Made by a program: the position numbers and the translations under genes. DNA of 64,000 nucleotides, taken from Bryoerythrophyllum caledonicum (taxonomy: Eukaryota; Streptophyta; Bryopsida; Pottiales; Pottiaceae). Positions within the stretch are counted from its first letter, which is position 1; each line of letters starts with the position of its first letter. The notes under the pieces were generated by a model. It saw only the letters and a list, made by a program, of their open reading frames with translations. It was not told the origin of the DNA and did no database searches. Below are positions 46,581 to 56,958 of this stretch, in pieces. The stretch covers positions 47,955,527-48,019,526 of the forward strand of contig OZ020514.1 in assembly GCA_963971425.1 (NCBI GenBank), given 5' to 3'.

Positions 46581-46808
46581 AAATTTGAAATGCCGATGTG
46601 GCCTTTCAAGTCGTCCATGTCACCAATCGCTTGTCCATGTCATCGTATCACTTTAACTTTTCGTAAATTGTGAAAAAAAAATTCATCGCAGTCATTTTTG
46701 CTCCTCCCCTCAATGTCCGATTTTTCTTGGGGACCGCTCGGTCCGTCCGTCCGAATGTCCGTCCGGTCCGCAATATTTGGGCCATGTCCGTACTTTATGA
46801 CAACCCTG

Positions 46809-46880
46809 ATGAAGGCTGGATGTCTAACCACGTTGAATGCAAAGTTTGCTTGATAAAAACATTGTGCTCATAATTCGTCC
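46809..46880 (-). pseudogene. hAT transposase, fragment upstream of the insertion
   Basis: Encodes AQCFYQANFAFNVVRHPAF, the segment that usually precedes the DUF659 core, and joins in frame across the 8-bp duplication to 41,840. Upstream of it the frame has a stop, and no BED zinc finger is visible before the minisatellite at 46,930. Confidence 0.75.
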
Positions 46881-46929
46881 AACTCTTTTTGTTTTTCAAG
46901 TTAATTAGCCTCTAGAAATTAGCTCCAAT

Positions 46930-47060
46930 GGGGTTCGTCGCGATCAATGTGTGGCCAATCGCGCACGCTTTGGGGCCGGGCGCGTTCTTTTTGTGGCCGA
47001 GCGCGCACATTGTGGAGTCCAGTGCATACTCTAAAGGTCAGACGTGCACGGTTTAGATTA
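46930..47060. repeat. GC-rich minisatellite
   Basis: GGGGCCGGGCGCGT, GTGGCCGAGCGCGCAC and related units. Same motif as 35,705-35,950, so the two probably belong to opposite ends of one hAT element (35,514 to about 47,060). Confidence 0.65.
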
Positions 47061-47299
47061 TTTTAAATACTTCAAGGTTTCCACGAATTCGTCGATATAT
47101 TGAAACATTGCAACACTTAACATTTTGATATATAAAAAGTCTCATAAAATTCTTTTAAAGATACATGATGCCACTCAATATACAATATTTCATTTGATAT
47201 ACAAAATTTCACTCGATATTTAGTGGTAGTTACAAAATTGGTGAAGGCTCTTGTTCCAAAACGATTCAACATTGTTCTATGAACATTTCTAGCAATTTT

Positions 47300-48300
47300 A
47301 AAACTCTAAACTCTACTATAGCCAGTCAGAAATGCAAGAAGACGGTCCTTGTCCCAAACTTGTTCTTTCAATTCTTGAATTTCTTCATGGCATTTCAAAA
47401 CTTCATTTTCCTTCTCTTGAACTTCTTCTCCTAGATCCTTGATTATCTTTAAACTTTACTCAAATCGATTCAAAACTCAAAGATAATCGTCACGACTTAC
47501 CTAGTCACCCTCCGTGGATTTTTTGGAATTATTCACGCCCACCTCAGGTACCGCATCCGTCTTCGAGGCATCCCCTTCTTGTTGTGAAATCGACAACTCT
47601 TTGTTCAAGCCTGATTTGAAGGAAAATTCTTATTGCCTACGCACAGTCCGATGACATCCAGTATCGGAGTCAACTAATGAAGTTTCAGACCACTTGAATT
47701 TCACATCCGAAGGTTCAACTTCCATGGTTCTTTCAAGACCTTCTCCCGGAAACTTCCGCACAAATGGTATTATCAATCCGATGATTGGCGCCATCTTGGA
47801 GTTTGTTTGGATTTCCATTGTCTTCCAATCAACCGATACGCCAAGTACCACCTCCACGTAAACCATCCGTAAAATTGAAGAATTTACCAAGTTGCGGCGC
47901 ACTTTTGCCTCTTCATAAATATTATGCTGATACGCTTGGATGCAACACTCCTTGAAGATCTCATTGGTGCAGTACCCTAAGTTGGCCTTGTTTGTACGCC
48001 GCAATAGTGAATATCGCGAGTATAGCCACAGGTGCCCCAAATGACATCATCCAATATATTTTGCACATTGTGCAAATGTCTATGGAATTGGAACTGCCTC
48101 CCAACCAGAAAATGCCTTCAGCTCTTCATCAATCAATATGTCAAGGCGTTTTTTTTTTTTGCATGCGTGATGTTTATCACGTCGTTTTCCGAGTAAACTG
48201 CGAGTGGTAGATGGCTCTCCAAAAGTGCCAAGCAAGCAACCGCCACGTGGCAGTTGCATGCCAAAGCGCTTAGGAAGTGGGGCCCAAAATTAGGAAAGCC
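47300..48300 (-). pseudogene. YZ-family gene, short form (Y2)
   Basis: Reading leftwards from the TATA box at 48,301: a leader shared with Y3 (CAACTGCCAC-TGGCGG-TGCTTGCTTGG), then the Y domain. The latter shows LLRRTNKANLGYCTNEIF, CIQAYQHNIY, SSILRMVYVEVVLG, DWKTMEIQTNSKM; an acidic/Ser segment and a coiled coil (LGEEVQEKENEVLKCHEEIQ, about 47,470-47,340) follow. Several stops, including near 47,630 and 48,040. Function unknown. The remaining 47,060-47,300 is AT-rich without a gene. Confidence 0.6.
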
Positions 48301-48540
48301 AATATTTATAGAAAACCAGTGACCTACGGCGGACGCATATGACCTAGAGGCACGCGTATACAAGGGGCCGTGCGCATACGCGAGGGGGTTGCGCGCTTAT
48401 GCGATGAAGCTACACGCGTACGCGTTGGGGCTGCGCGCATACGCGATGGGGTTCCGCGTGTACGCGATGGGGCTGGTTGGGCGCGTTCGAGCAGGGTTGG
48501 GCGTACAAATTTCTAGGTCAAGCACGTACGTAGTGGAGAG
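48301..48540 (-). promoter_or_regulatory. TATA box with upstream GC-rich minisatellite (Y2)
   Basis: Minus-strand TATAAATATT at 48,301-48,310; GCGCGCATACGCGATGGGG-like units at about 48,325-48,530. Confidence 0.65.
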
Positions 48541-48559
48541 AACTTGACATAAAATAAAT

Positions 48560-49745
48560 TTAAAAATTCCATTTCCGACATATAGAAATGCCAATGTCAA
48601 CAGCAATCAAGTTTACATGACGGGCCATCTAAATATCCAAACTAATTTGCAATATCCATGAATTCTATAAAAGTAAAAATTGCACAAAGTGGATAGATTG
48701 GATTTGTATCTGGAAATTTTCATTTCTATTAGGATATATTATAACAAATTTGGCAATATTACAATTTGGTGAATTTGTTTGGTTGGCTCAAATGATTTGG
48801 CTTTTATCTTCCATAAATCTATGAGCATATATTCTAAAAAATTGATTTACATACAAAAAACATAAAGAATCCAATATTTTAGAAATGTTCAAGGAAAGTA
48901 GTCAAACACTATAATGTTTTGAAAACATCTTCAAAAAATGTTATAAACACAATACATATACTTACTCATTGATTTTTTTCCGGGAGTTAGTACCTTCAAT
49001 TAGCATGGAAATTAATTTGTATGACAAACTTATACTCATATTTAGATATAAGATGGATAATTTTTATGGTAGAATGCCATCACTAATCATTTGGAAGGCC
49101 TTAGCAATTATTTACATATAATATAATATTCAACCAAGAATAATAATGTTGCATTATTATTGGGGAATTTGGTACATCACAAATCATTTATTATGTAAGT
49201 AAGTAACATGATTTTTATTGCTTAGTCTTCAATGATCAATTATCTTCACAATGAAACGTACAAATGACACATGTTTGAGACAAAATTGAAGTTTTATTCT
49301 TCAACACATGATATAAATTCCACTACAAAAAAATTCTTGATGATTCTACAGACTACTAGAGTGGGTTTTCAAATATTAGACAAAAGTGAATTTAATTTAT
49401 AGATTGGAGTGCATGAAGTTGTACAATCATGGAAGATCAATATACAGTCATCAAATATTTAATTTAAACATTTACAAGGTATTACAGAACATTCATTTTA
49501 TTACATGTTACAAACTCAAAAACATGTTGAACCATAAAAACTTGATTAACATCATAGATAAACATCATTGTTTTGGATTCAAGCCACTTACAAATGAAGT
49601 GCGAATTACAAAATTCTCAAGGTCTATGATTTCAAAATGTTACAAAATTGCGCATTTATCAATCATGGCACTACTTCCATTGCTATCAAATTCTACGACT
49701 TTAAGTAAATACCAACTTTGCATATTCATGAATTTATTCGTCCTT
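48560..49745. other. AT-rich spacer, no supported gene
   Basis: A 133-codon frame at 49,386-49,787 is low-complexity and lacks support. No repeats or terminal structures noticed. Confidence 0.6.
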
Positions 49746-49749
49746 TTTC

Positions 49750-50792
49750 TTAAAGTGGTGCGCGTAATTTTTGAAGTTCTTCTTTGATGTGGCTGGCTTC
49801 TTTTACTAGATTCTTGTTTTTTTGTAAACTCTGCTCATATTTAGCAAGAAGTTCAAAATGAACTTCGCAGCCAATTGGAACATCATCTGAAGACCCTGGG
49901 ATTTCATTGATGTTCACATATGCAATCGCGTCGATCTCAATTGCATCTTCTTCCTTGCCGGATTCTTTTCCAATTGTCGATGTTTCTTGGAGGGTAGAAT
50001 TAAGCCAATGGCATTTAATAAAGCCTTTAATCTGCTTGCGATAAGATGGGTCGCATCCAGTGTCCGAGTTGTCACTGGAAGTGTCAGACCCTAGGACTTC
50101 CTCGTTTGGAACTTCAACCTCCTTCGCCTTTTTTTCTAGAGCTTTGCCTGGAAACTTGCTCTCTATTAATAGTATTGCTGTATATATTGTTGTCATCTTG
50201 GAGTTTGGTTGTATTTCCATCGTCCTCCAATGGACTACTACTCCAAGTATAACTTCTGCATACACCATACGTAGAATGGATAGATTCAGTTTGTTCCGGT
50301 GAACCTTCACCTTGTTGTAGATGTGCTGGTACGCTTGGATGCACCGCTCTTTGAATACTTCATTGGTGCAGTAATTTAAGTTACCCTTGTTGTACCGCCG
50401 AAGTTACGAATACGGCGAATGCGGCCACATTCGTCCCAATTGACACCAGGCAATGTACTTTGCACACTCTATAAATGCCCACAGACTTGGTACACCTCTT
50501 CAGCCTCGATATGCTTTCAGCTCATCATCTATGAATATGTAAAGGCGTTTCTTCTGCTTGTAATTGCGTACCTGACCCGCATCAGGTAGTCGTTTCTTCA
50601 TTCTCTCTCGAAATTCCAAATCTCGAAAGGGCCACTTAAAATCATACTTAGAACTGACGTGAAGGGGTGCCGAAAGTAAAAAGGTGTCAATAGGCACCAA
50701 AAAACACTTCCCAATAGTGCCAAGCAAGCAGCCGCCATGTGGCAGTTGCAGGCCAAAGTGCTTGGAAAGTAGGCCCATCGTGGTTTGATTTC
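49750..50792 (-). pseudogene. YZ-family gene, short form (Y3)
   Basis: An early frame (50,780-50,500) has FRERMKKRLPDAGQVRNYKQKKRL, then stops near 50,500 and 50,405. The Y domain follows: LRRYNKGNLNYCTNEVF, CIQAYQHIYNK, NLSILRMVYAEVILGV, HWRTMEIQPNSKM. A 186-codon open stretch includes a Lys/Glu segment, a run with SDTSSDNSDTGCDPS and a terminal coiled coil (YEQSLQKNKNLVKEASHIKEEL). Ends at 49,750. Same layout as Y2; Y1 at 28.85 kb is a fragment of the same type. Family unknown. Confidence 0.62.
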
Positions 50793-51150
50793 CAATTTTA
50801 TAGTGAAGCACCCATGCCCCCCCTAGGCCGTGCGCATTCGAGATGGGACGGACACTTACCAATCATAACCAGGCGCTTACGAACATTGTGGCCGGGTGCG
50901 TGCAAATAGGAGGAAGGGGCCTACGACTAGGGGCCGGGCGCGTGGAGACATGAGCCGTGCGCGTGGATTCTGTGGCCTTGCGCATACGATGAAGGGTCAA
51001 GCGAGTGCGAACAGGGGCCGGGTGCGTGGAGTCTGTGGCCTCGCGCATACGGTCCAAGGCCGGGCGCATGGAGAAATGGGCCTGGCAGGTGGAGTCTATG
51101 ACCTTGCGCGTATCATCGGCGGCCGAGCGCGTGCGAACACACGCCGAGCG
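50793..51150 (-). promoter_or_regulatory. TATA box with upstream GC-rich minisatellite (Y3)
   Basis: Minus-strand CACTATAAAATTGG (50,793-50,806); GGGGCCGGGCGCGTGGAG-like units over about 50,815-51,140, roughly 20-30 bases each. Confidence 0.7.
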
Positions 51151-51279
51151 CCTGTTATCCATGTAAAGTTCAATTCTTGCAAATTGAGGGAGTTAAATGT
51201 TACAAAATCCTTTCGGTGTTTCAAAGTAAGCTCCGGGAAATGGGACAATGTTTTAAAGATGTCCGTATATTGCCTTTGC

Positions 51280-53694
51280 AAATGCTGCAACATACAAAAT
51301 GTTTATAAATGCTACGCCTTCATCTTGCATTCTATTTGCCTATGCTCCACTTCATCATGCATCAGCTCCACTTGGTTCACCACTTGTTCCAGCCCCATCA
51401 TCAAGCAATTTATGAGCCGCTTGCGTCCTCCGATAAGGTCTATCCGAGTCTAGAAGAGCACGTAACATGGATGAGTTCCGAAGTGCTTTGAGAGTCTTCA
51501 TAGTCGCCGGACTATGCTCCTCAAGAAGGAAGTCAATAGCTTCCTCCTTCCAAATTTCCTTCCACTACGATTCTTCCCATTGCATCGCATTGCGAAGGTC
51601 AAGATAAGTAGCCTCTCCCAATTTTGACACCACACGTCCTTGTTGATTCCACGCTCCCCATCTGGATGTCGCTCGAATTGGAATAGCTTCCGTCTAGCAT
51701 CTAAATATCTGCCCAGGATTTGGTAGAAGAAGTTTTGTTTACCAACATGGTCAGCAGTGGTTCCCGATATGAGCTTCTTGGCCACTCGTACAATTTCTTC
51801 GTGGTCATTATTCCAACCAAACTGCGAGCATACACTCGACTTATATAGCTGGTGGCACCCAACACGTCAACTCCACACAAAATCTTCTTCCCACTTTTGA
51901 GCATGGGCATCCCCAGGTGCAGTCTCCGGGTTCAACTCCCAACTAGGTGGCATGTAGGTGGTGAGGCCATACAAATCATACAAGCGCTCATGAAATGGTG
52001 CTCTATACTTTGCGCAAAATCTATGTGTCAAGAGACCACCTAGGAGGCACATTGGATGGTATAAACACCAGCACGTGCCAAGAGCATATGCACCTTCTGG
52101 CCCAAAAGGATTTAAACAAACTAAGCAAACATCTCCGTTTTGCATGAAGCTTGTTGGTGTTGGCCATAACTTGCGTGCTTCCACGTTTCCGCTTGGTCGA
52201 AGGGAATGAGAAGACATAGCCTCCATGTGGTTCCACCCCAACTTTGCCCAGTCAATAGATCCACCATCACGCACTGGCAATTCACTTGGAAACATCTCAT
52301 CGATGTGTGCCCAAGATGTGAGTACCCAAGTCATGGCGCGTATTTGCCATCAGATATTCGTTGTCAATCTTCTTGAGCTCTATTGCCATTTGCCTCGCAC
52401 GGTCAACATTCAAGATGCATGCCACCTTCCATTGATAGTACTGCTCGCCCATTGATCTAATCATTTTTTAAAGGACTTTGTTAACAGTGCAAAGCTGAAC
52501 GACAGAGAATCCTCAATGCCGATGGAATCTACAAATGGTTGCGCTGCTATAGTTACCAACGGTAGAATAACCGACGGACGTCTAGCGAAACATTGACGTT
52601 GTGGTCTCGGCGGGGTCTCTAGTAAGCAGCTAAGAATGTTGCCAACTAGATTGTCGAGAATTATGTCGTCCACACTTCGAGCAACAACTCCAATATTAGC
52701 CTCGCTCGCAACAGCTATATGACGCAACTCTTCTTGGAGATAATATCACCTTTTTCACTCGATTGCAGCTTGAGGTTTTGAATCTCTTCTTGGAGACGTT
52801 GAATCATCTCATCCTTCAAGCTTATAGTGTCTTATAACTCCTGGTGAGCATCGGCTGCCGTACTTCTGGACCTTGATGCTACATGCCTGGTGTTGGAAGT
52901 GGTGACTACGACATCCATCATTGGCGTTTCATGCATAACATGGATGGGTTCTTCATCTCCAACATCGCCAAGGCGGGCTATGGGTTCATCAACGCTAGGA
53001 GGATTTACGATTAGTAAATCTTCTTGGCCACCTCCTTGAACCATTGCAAGTGTTGCTTGTTGAAGCTTTACTTGTTGCCGCTTTTTTCGTGAAGCACGCG
53101 CCATTGTAGAACTCGATGAACGCCGACCTACACGTCCATCTGAGTCCAAATTAGGTGATGAATGTGACTCAATTGGAGGTACTTCTTCTGGGCCATCCGC
53201 TTTCTGTGGCCCTAGTGCCGTAAACATAAACCTTGGATGCTGCTCCCTAGCATATCAAAATGCATCCACACCCTTGGCATTTTTGGAGTTTTCCGCACAA
53301 TCCTCCAATCCACTTGCTTTTTGAGAATGACCTCAGCATATACCATGCAAGTAAGATAGAGTGGACAGTCATTGCGGGGCATGAATTCAAGCTCGTATAA
53401 GTATTGGTGCGCTTGGAAGACACAAGTTTGGAACTGCTCGTTGGTGCAATACTTAAAATTTGTCTTGTTTGTGCAACAATTTAGTAAATGGCAGTGTGGA
53501 GCAAACAATTTTGACAAGTAGCACCACTCGATGTAATTTTTGCAAGTGAAGAGAAACCATGGCGATGGCTCATCTTGCCTACCCTCGAATGCAACTTTTG
53601 TTGGATTGTTAAACACGCGCATCCGCTTTTTATGGAGTTTTCCATGCCTCGGCCTATCCTTGTCTTTCTCCCTCTTCTTTTGCACAATGGACAT
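51280..53694 (-). pseudogene. YZ-family gene, long form: Y domain, coiled coil, RING-like domain
   Basis: ATG at 53,694 with a basic N-terminus (KKREKDKDRPRHGKLHKKR, NLS-like). The Y domain (KYCTNEQFQTC, QAHQYLYE, LTCMVYAEVILK, DWRIV) lies at about 53,530-53,290. An acidic/Ser-rich linker, a coiled coil near 52,820-52,750, a hydrophobic helical segment (DNLVGNILSCLLETP) and MGEQYYQWKVACILNVDRARQ follow. The RING-like domain is at about 52,130-52,000: CLVC, then TCWCLYHPMC, then FCAKYRAPF, with Tyr where the last Cys pair would end. The C-terminal region to about 51,280 matches Z1. Frameshifts near 53,220, 52,460, 52,330, 51,870 and 51,700. It may be an element-borne ubiquitin-ligase-like or DNA-binding protein, an unproven guess. 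Confidence 0.6.
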
Positions 53695-54010
53695 TTGTGG
53701 CAGTTGTTGGGCTTTTGGCTCACTCCCACTTTCTATAGTGGAAGACTATAAAAAACCCACCAAAATATCCGTTAGCTACGCTAAGCTCTATGTCAAAAAA
53801 AACAAACAAAAATTACCACGTTGGATTTCAATTAAAATCCAAGGTAGTGATATTAATTAATTTGAAACCTAAAACAAAGTGATGCAATACCTCGTTAGTG
53901 TGCAAATCAGAAGCCTCAATCAAAGATCACGCATTCAGCCACTTTAAATAGATAGTTGAAGGCTACGATTTCCAATTGGAGTTTACTAAAATGGGATGGG
54001 TGCGACCCAC

Positions 54011-54506
54011 TATTTATACCTACAGACAGGAGCGCACGTAGCATGGCAATTGGACGCATGTCGTATAGACCGGGCGCATACTCTGGAGGTCGCGCACGTA
54101 CAATTTGAGGTCTCGGGCGTACAATTTTGGCTCTCACGCGTACCGTTTAGGGTTCGGCGCGTGGAATTTAGGGCCGCGCGCGCACACAAAAGCGGTCGAC
54201 GCGTGGCTAAGGGAGGGTCCAAGCGTGGGGTGGGGCCCGATGCATCATTAGCCGGGGCAGGCGCATCTCAATTTGGGTCGGGCGCGTAGTGTTGTAGGGT
54301 AGGCGCGTCCCAATCCATACCTCCCGCGTACTGTTGTAGGGCAGGCCCGTGGCAATGTTGAACAGGCGCGTGCGAGTCGGGCTAGGCGCCTGCCAATCCG
54401 GGTTGGGCGCGTGGCGTTTGGGGGCTCGTGCGTTTTGGTCAGAGATTTAGAAGTCAAGTGCATGCGGACCCGCATGCGAGGGGTTGGTTTATCATTTCAC
54501 TATAAA
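54011..54506. promoter_or_regulatory. Bidirectional promoter: two TATA boxes around a GC-rich minisatellite
   Basis: Minus-strand TATAAATA (54,011-54,018) faces the long YZ gene; plus-strand TATAAA (54,501-54,506) faces the kinase-type N-terminal ORF at 54,672. Between them lie about 20 degenerate units such as GGGTCGGGCGCGTAG and GGTAGGCGCGTCCCAATCC. Confidence 0.65.
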
Positions 54507-54671
54507 TGGGACAGATTCTATTCTCAATTCACATAGGCTCCTCTCAAGTGGCTCCTTGTCTTAGTACTATTTGTACTTTGCTGGAAACTAAGAGGGGGCC
54601 ACCACACATTGCGGGAGGATTTTTTGCTTTTTTTTTTAAATTTTAGCTTGTGTAAGGTTGCAATTATTGCA

Positions 54672-55100
54672 ATGGCCACTCATCGTAATATTGGAAAGCG
54701 CCCTGGGTATGTTGATTTAGATGCTCCAGATGCATCTGAGCTTCTACCTACTAACGTTGCAAAGTCGAGCCGCAATCCTTCCGATGAACCGAAGGCATCG
54801 TTGAAGATGGCGAAGCAGAAAATGTCTACGCACAAGAAGGATGCGGGTTATCCACCAAAGGAATATGCTGCATTTCTTTGAGGTGTGGCAATACAATATT
54901 ACCATCGATGGTGTGAAACTGACAAGGTGCGATTCCGTCAAGTTTATTTGGAGAAGGGAGAGCCAGGAATCATGTGCCTTTAGGCCTACCTCCAGTCAAA
55001 GTTCAAGCGCATTTTGGAGAGTTTTGAATCGTACAAGGATGCATACGGCATGTACCACTATGCGTCATTCATGGAGAGTAATCACTCAATGCACAAGTAA
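54672..55100 (+). pseudogene. Kinase-carrying-element N-terminal module, second copy
   Basis: ATG 54,672. One frame runs to TAA 55,098-55,100 with TGA at 54,879 and TAG at 54,981. The start (GKRPGYVDLDAPDA, later KKDAGYPPKE) matches the kinase gene at 43,997 (GKRPMYEDLDAPEA, KKDEEYPPKE). After the first stop both continue with a similar helical part (QYYHRWCETDKVRFRQVYLE here). The 5' leader also shares AGTGGCTCCTTGTCTT (54,547-54,562). No kinase domain follows here. This defines a conserved gene head of unknown role. Confidence 0.7.
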
Positions 55101-55179
55101 TGCATCGCATGTATTCGACTCTGAGGTGAAAAAAACCTCGCGGGGGCCAGCATCTCCCTCGAGACTTGGAACTCCGCAA

Positions 55180-55777
55180 GTTCCTCAAAGGTGTGAAGAC
55201 CACCATCGACAGGTTTTCAAGCTCTCGTACGAGAGGCATGCCTTCGAATGAACAAGCAAGAAGTCAGCCATGGAGATGCATATGTTGCATATCCACTTTT
55301 TTTGCTTCAAGCATGAGCCCTCTAACAAACGCAATCCCAAATTCTCCATTGTCTGGGAATGTTCCTCTATAAACATGTTGGTACATTCGAAGCGCCCTTG
55401 CTGCAATTTCTTCATCCATGTGTCGTAGAAGATGTCGATTCTCGCTCCTGTTGAGAAGATAGGTGCCCACCATTTGCTCTAAAGGAATATTGATTTCTTC
55501 CTTCAAGTGCTTGAATGGAACGTCCTCCTACCTCATGGAATAATTCTACATTCTAGAGTGCATTGTCACCAAGGAGGAATGGGGCACGCATTGTTAGTTG
55601 CTTCCTAATGTTAGGTCCCAAATTCCCAAGGTCAAAAGGGTTAGTCCAGATGCTAGGATTGACAATAAGAAGAGAATGAAGAAGAGCTTCATCACTACTA
55701 AAGCTAGAAATCTTGTCAACATGACTCGCATCCAAGTTTCGAGGATCGCCTTCGACTAGTTTCCCATGTTTGTCCAT
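55180..55777 (-). pseudogene. Minus-strand fragments, possibly distant Y-domain relative
   Basis: 55,506-55,264 encodes a helical segment (ENRHLLRHMDEEIAARALRM, then YQHVYRG and GIAFVRGLMLEAKKVDMQHM) whose spacing resembles the Y domain. 55,777-55,553 encodes an unrelated-looking acidic stretch in another frame. Both read better than chance but have no recognised family. Confidence 0.35.
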
Positions 55778-55779
55778 TC

Positions 55780-56689
55780 TAAATGCGTGCTATAGCAAAT
55801 GGTGAATGCGTGCTGTAGCAAACTTTGGTGACAGTTGTTGCCAAGGTAATGTGATGGTAAGTTGTTGCTTGTGCTAATTAGACCTTGGGCCATGCAAGCA
55901 GTGCATGAGGGCTCGAATTTAATTAATCACATGACATTGACTTCATGATGTACTACAGAAAAATGCTTGGGCCTTCGAAGGATTATTTTTTTTCCACAAA
56001 CTACTTGTATTCTGAGAGACTCGTACAATTTATGTTTATTCTAAATACGTACGTTAAAGAATAGTTAAGTCAATACAATGTACTCCTTCATGTGGTGACT
56101 TGCTCAATGAACCATCATTGGCATGTTAGTGGGATGGTGAAAGGTGTGCATATTGTCCCTTTTGCATGGAGGTCCCATTAACAATAAAATACAACATGTT
56201 TGGGCATGTTCGAAAGTGTATGTATCTTTCTATGGCGGGTACAGATAGATAATCAAGGTTTGTGAAGAATCTTTAGGATTTAGGGTAATATTTAGGGTTC
56301 AATAATTAAAATAATTTTGGCACACCAAAGATGCATATTGTTTGTAGTAGAAATTGTTGATGCAAACTTAGACAACTTATTGCCATCTAGGCATTTAGTG
56401 CACTAAAAACAATGGAATATCATATCATAGCATAAGTATTATTATTATATACTATTATTGATACCCGTCGTTTCAACCGAAGCAGGTTTTTTATTAGTGC
56501 TTTTCAAAATAAAATTTGTTTGACATATTATATTTTAAATTGCAATTTGCATCCCTCGGAATGTAGTGCGTTGATCTGCGAAACGTCGTCATTCCGTACG
56601 GTAAGTATAGCACGACCGCTGAAGTTCTCGGGCACAATTGCTTCGAGGTCAGTAATTCCTCCATAGACGGGATTGATCAAGCCGTTCAA
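55780..56689. other. Spacer, no supported gene
   Basis: AT-rich with no frame worth calling and no ordered repeats. Confidence 0.6.
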
Positions 56690-56932
56690 GGTGTGATTAA
56701 GGGTTTTTAGGGTTTTTTTGGGTTTTTAGGATTTTAGGGTTTTAGGGTTTAAGGGTTTTATGGTTTTTATAGATTTTAGGATTTTTGGGTTTTCAGGGTT
56801 TTAGGGTTATAGGGTTTTTAGGATTTTAGGGACTTTAGGGTTTTAGGGTTTTTAGGGGTTTCTAGGGTTTTTTGGATTTTGGATTTAAGGATTTATAGGG
56901 TTTTCAGGATTAGGGTTTGGATTAGGATTAGG
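56690..56932 (+). repeat. Degenerate TTTAGGG-like tract
   Basis: Dense GGGTTTTAGG and TTTTAGGATTTT units; the most telomere-like stretch in the window but not perfect. Confidence 0.8.
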
Positions 56933-56933
56933 G

Positions 56934-56958
56934 AGCGACAGACAGACAGACTGTCGCT
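56934..56958. repeat. Short perfect hairpin
   Basis: AGCGACAG and CTGTCGCT around ACAGACAGA, at the end of the telomere-like tract. Role unknown. Confidence 0.7.

Larger units (their letters stand above)
41841..46808 (-). mobile_element. hAT-type element carrying a kinase gene, 4,968 bp
   Basis: Left end CAGGGTTGTTAT; right end, read inward, CAGGGTTGTCATAAAG. An exact 8-bp target duplication ATGAAGGC flanks it (41,833-41,840 and 46,809-46,816). Subterminal GGACCGCTCG-TCCGTCCG blocks and ACGTCA/ATGTCA sites occur near both ends, and C-rich GACGTCCGCG minisatellites lie in inverted orientation inside both ends. No transposase gene is present. Instead it holds a decayed protein kinase gene (42.4-44.0 kb), a TA-flanked MITE and an ~82-bp satellite. 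It is non-autonomous and inserted in the N-terminal region of another hAT transposase gene. Confidence 0.92.

Noticed and set aside
34780-48300. A single YZ gene interrupted by the whole hAT nest (Y2 upstream, Z1 downstream)
   Set aside because: Attractive because both lie on the minus strand either side of the nest, but Y2 ends in its own coiled coil and stop, and the RING-like middle part is missing on both sides.
50863-51162. Arg/Thr/Pro-rich minus-strand ORF
   Set aside because: It is the GC-rich minisatellite translated; it lies upstream of the TATA box.
56690-56932. A true chromosome end
   Set aside because: The repeats are imperfect, lie internal to the window and are followed by ordinary sequence and genes.
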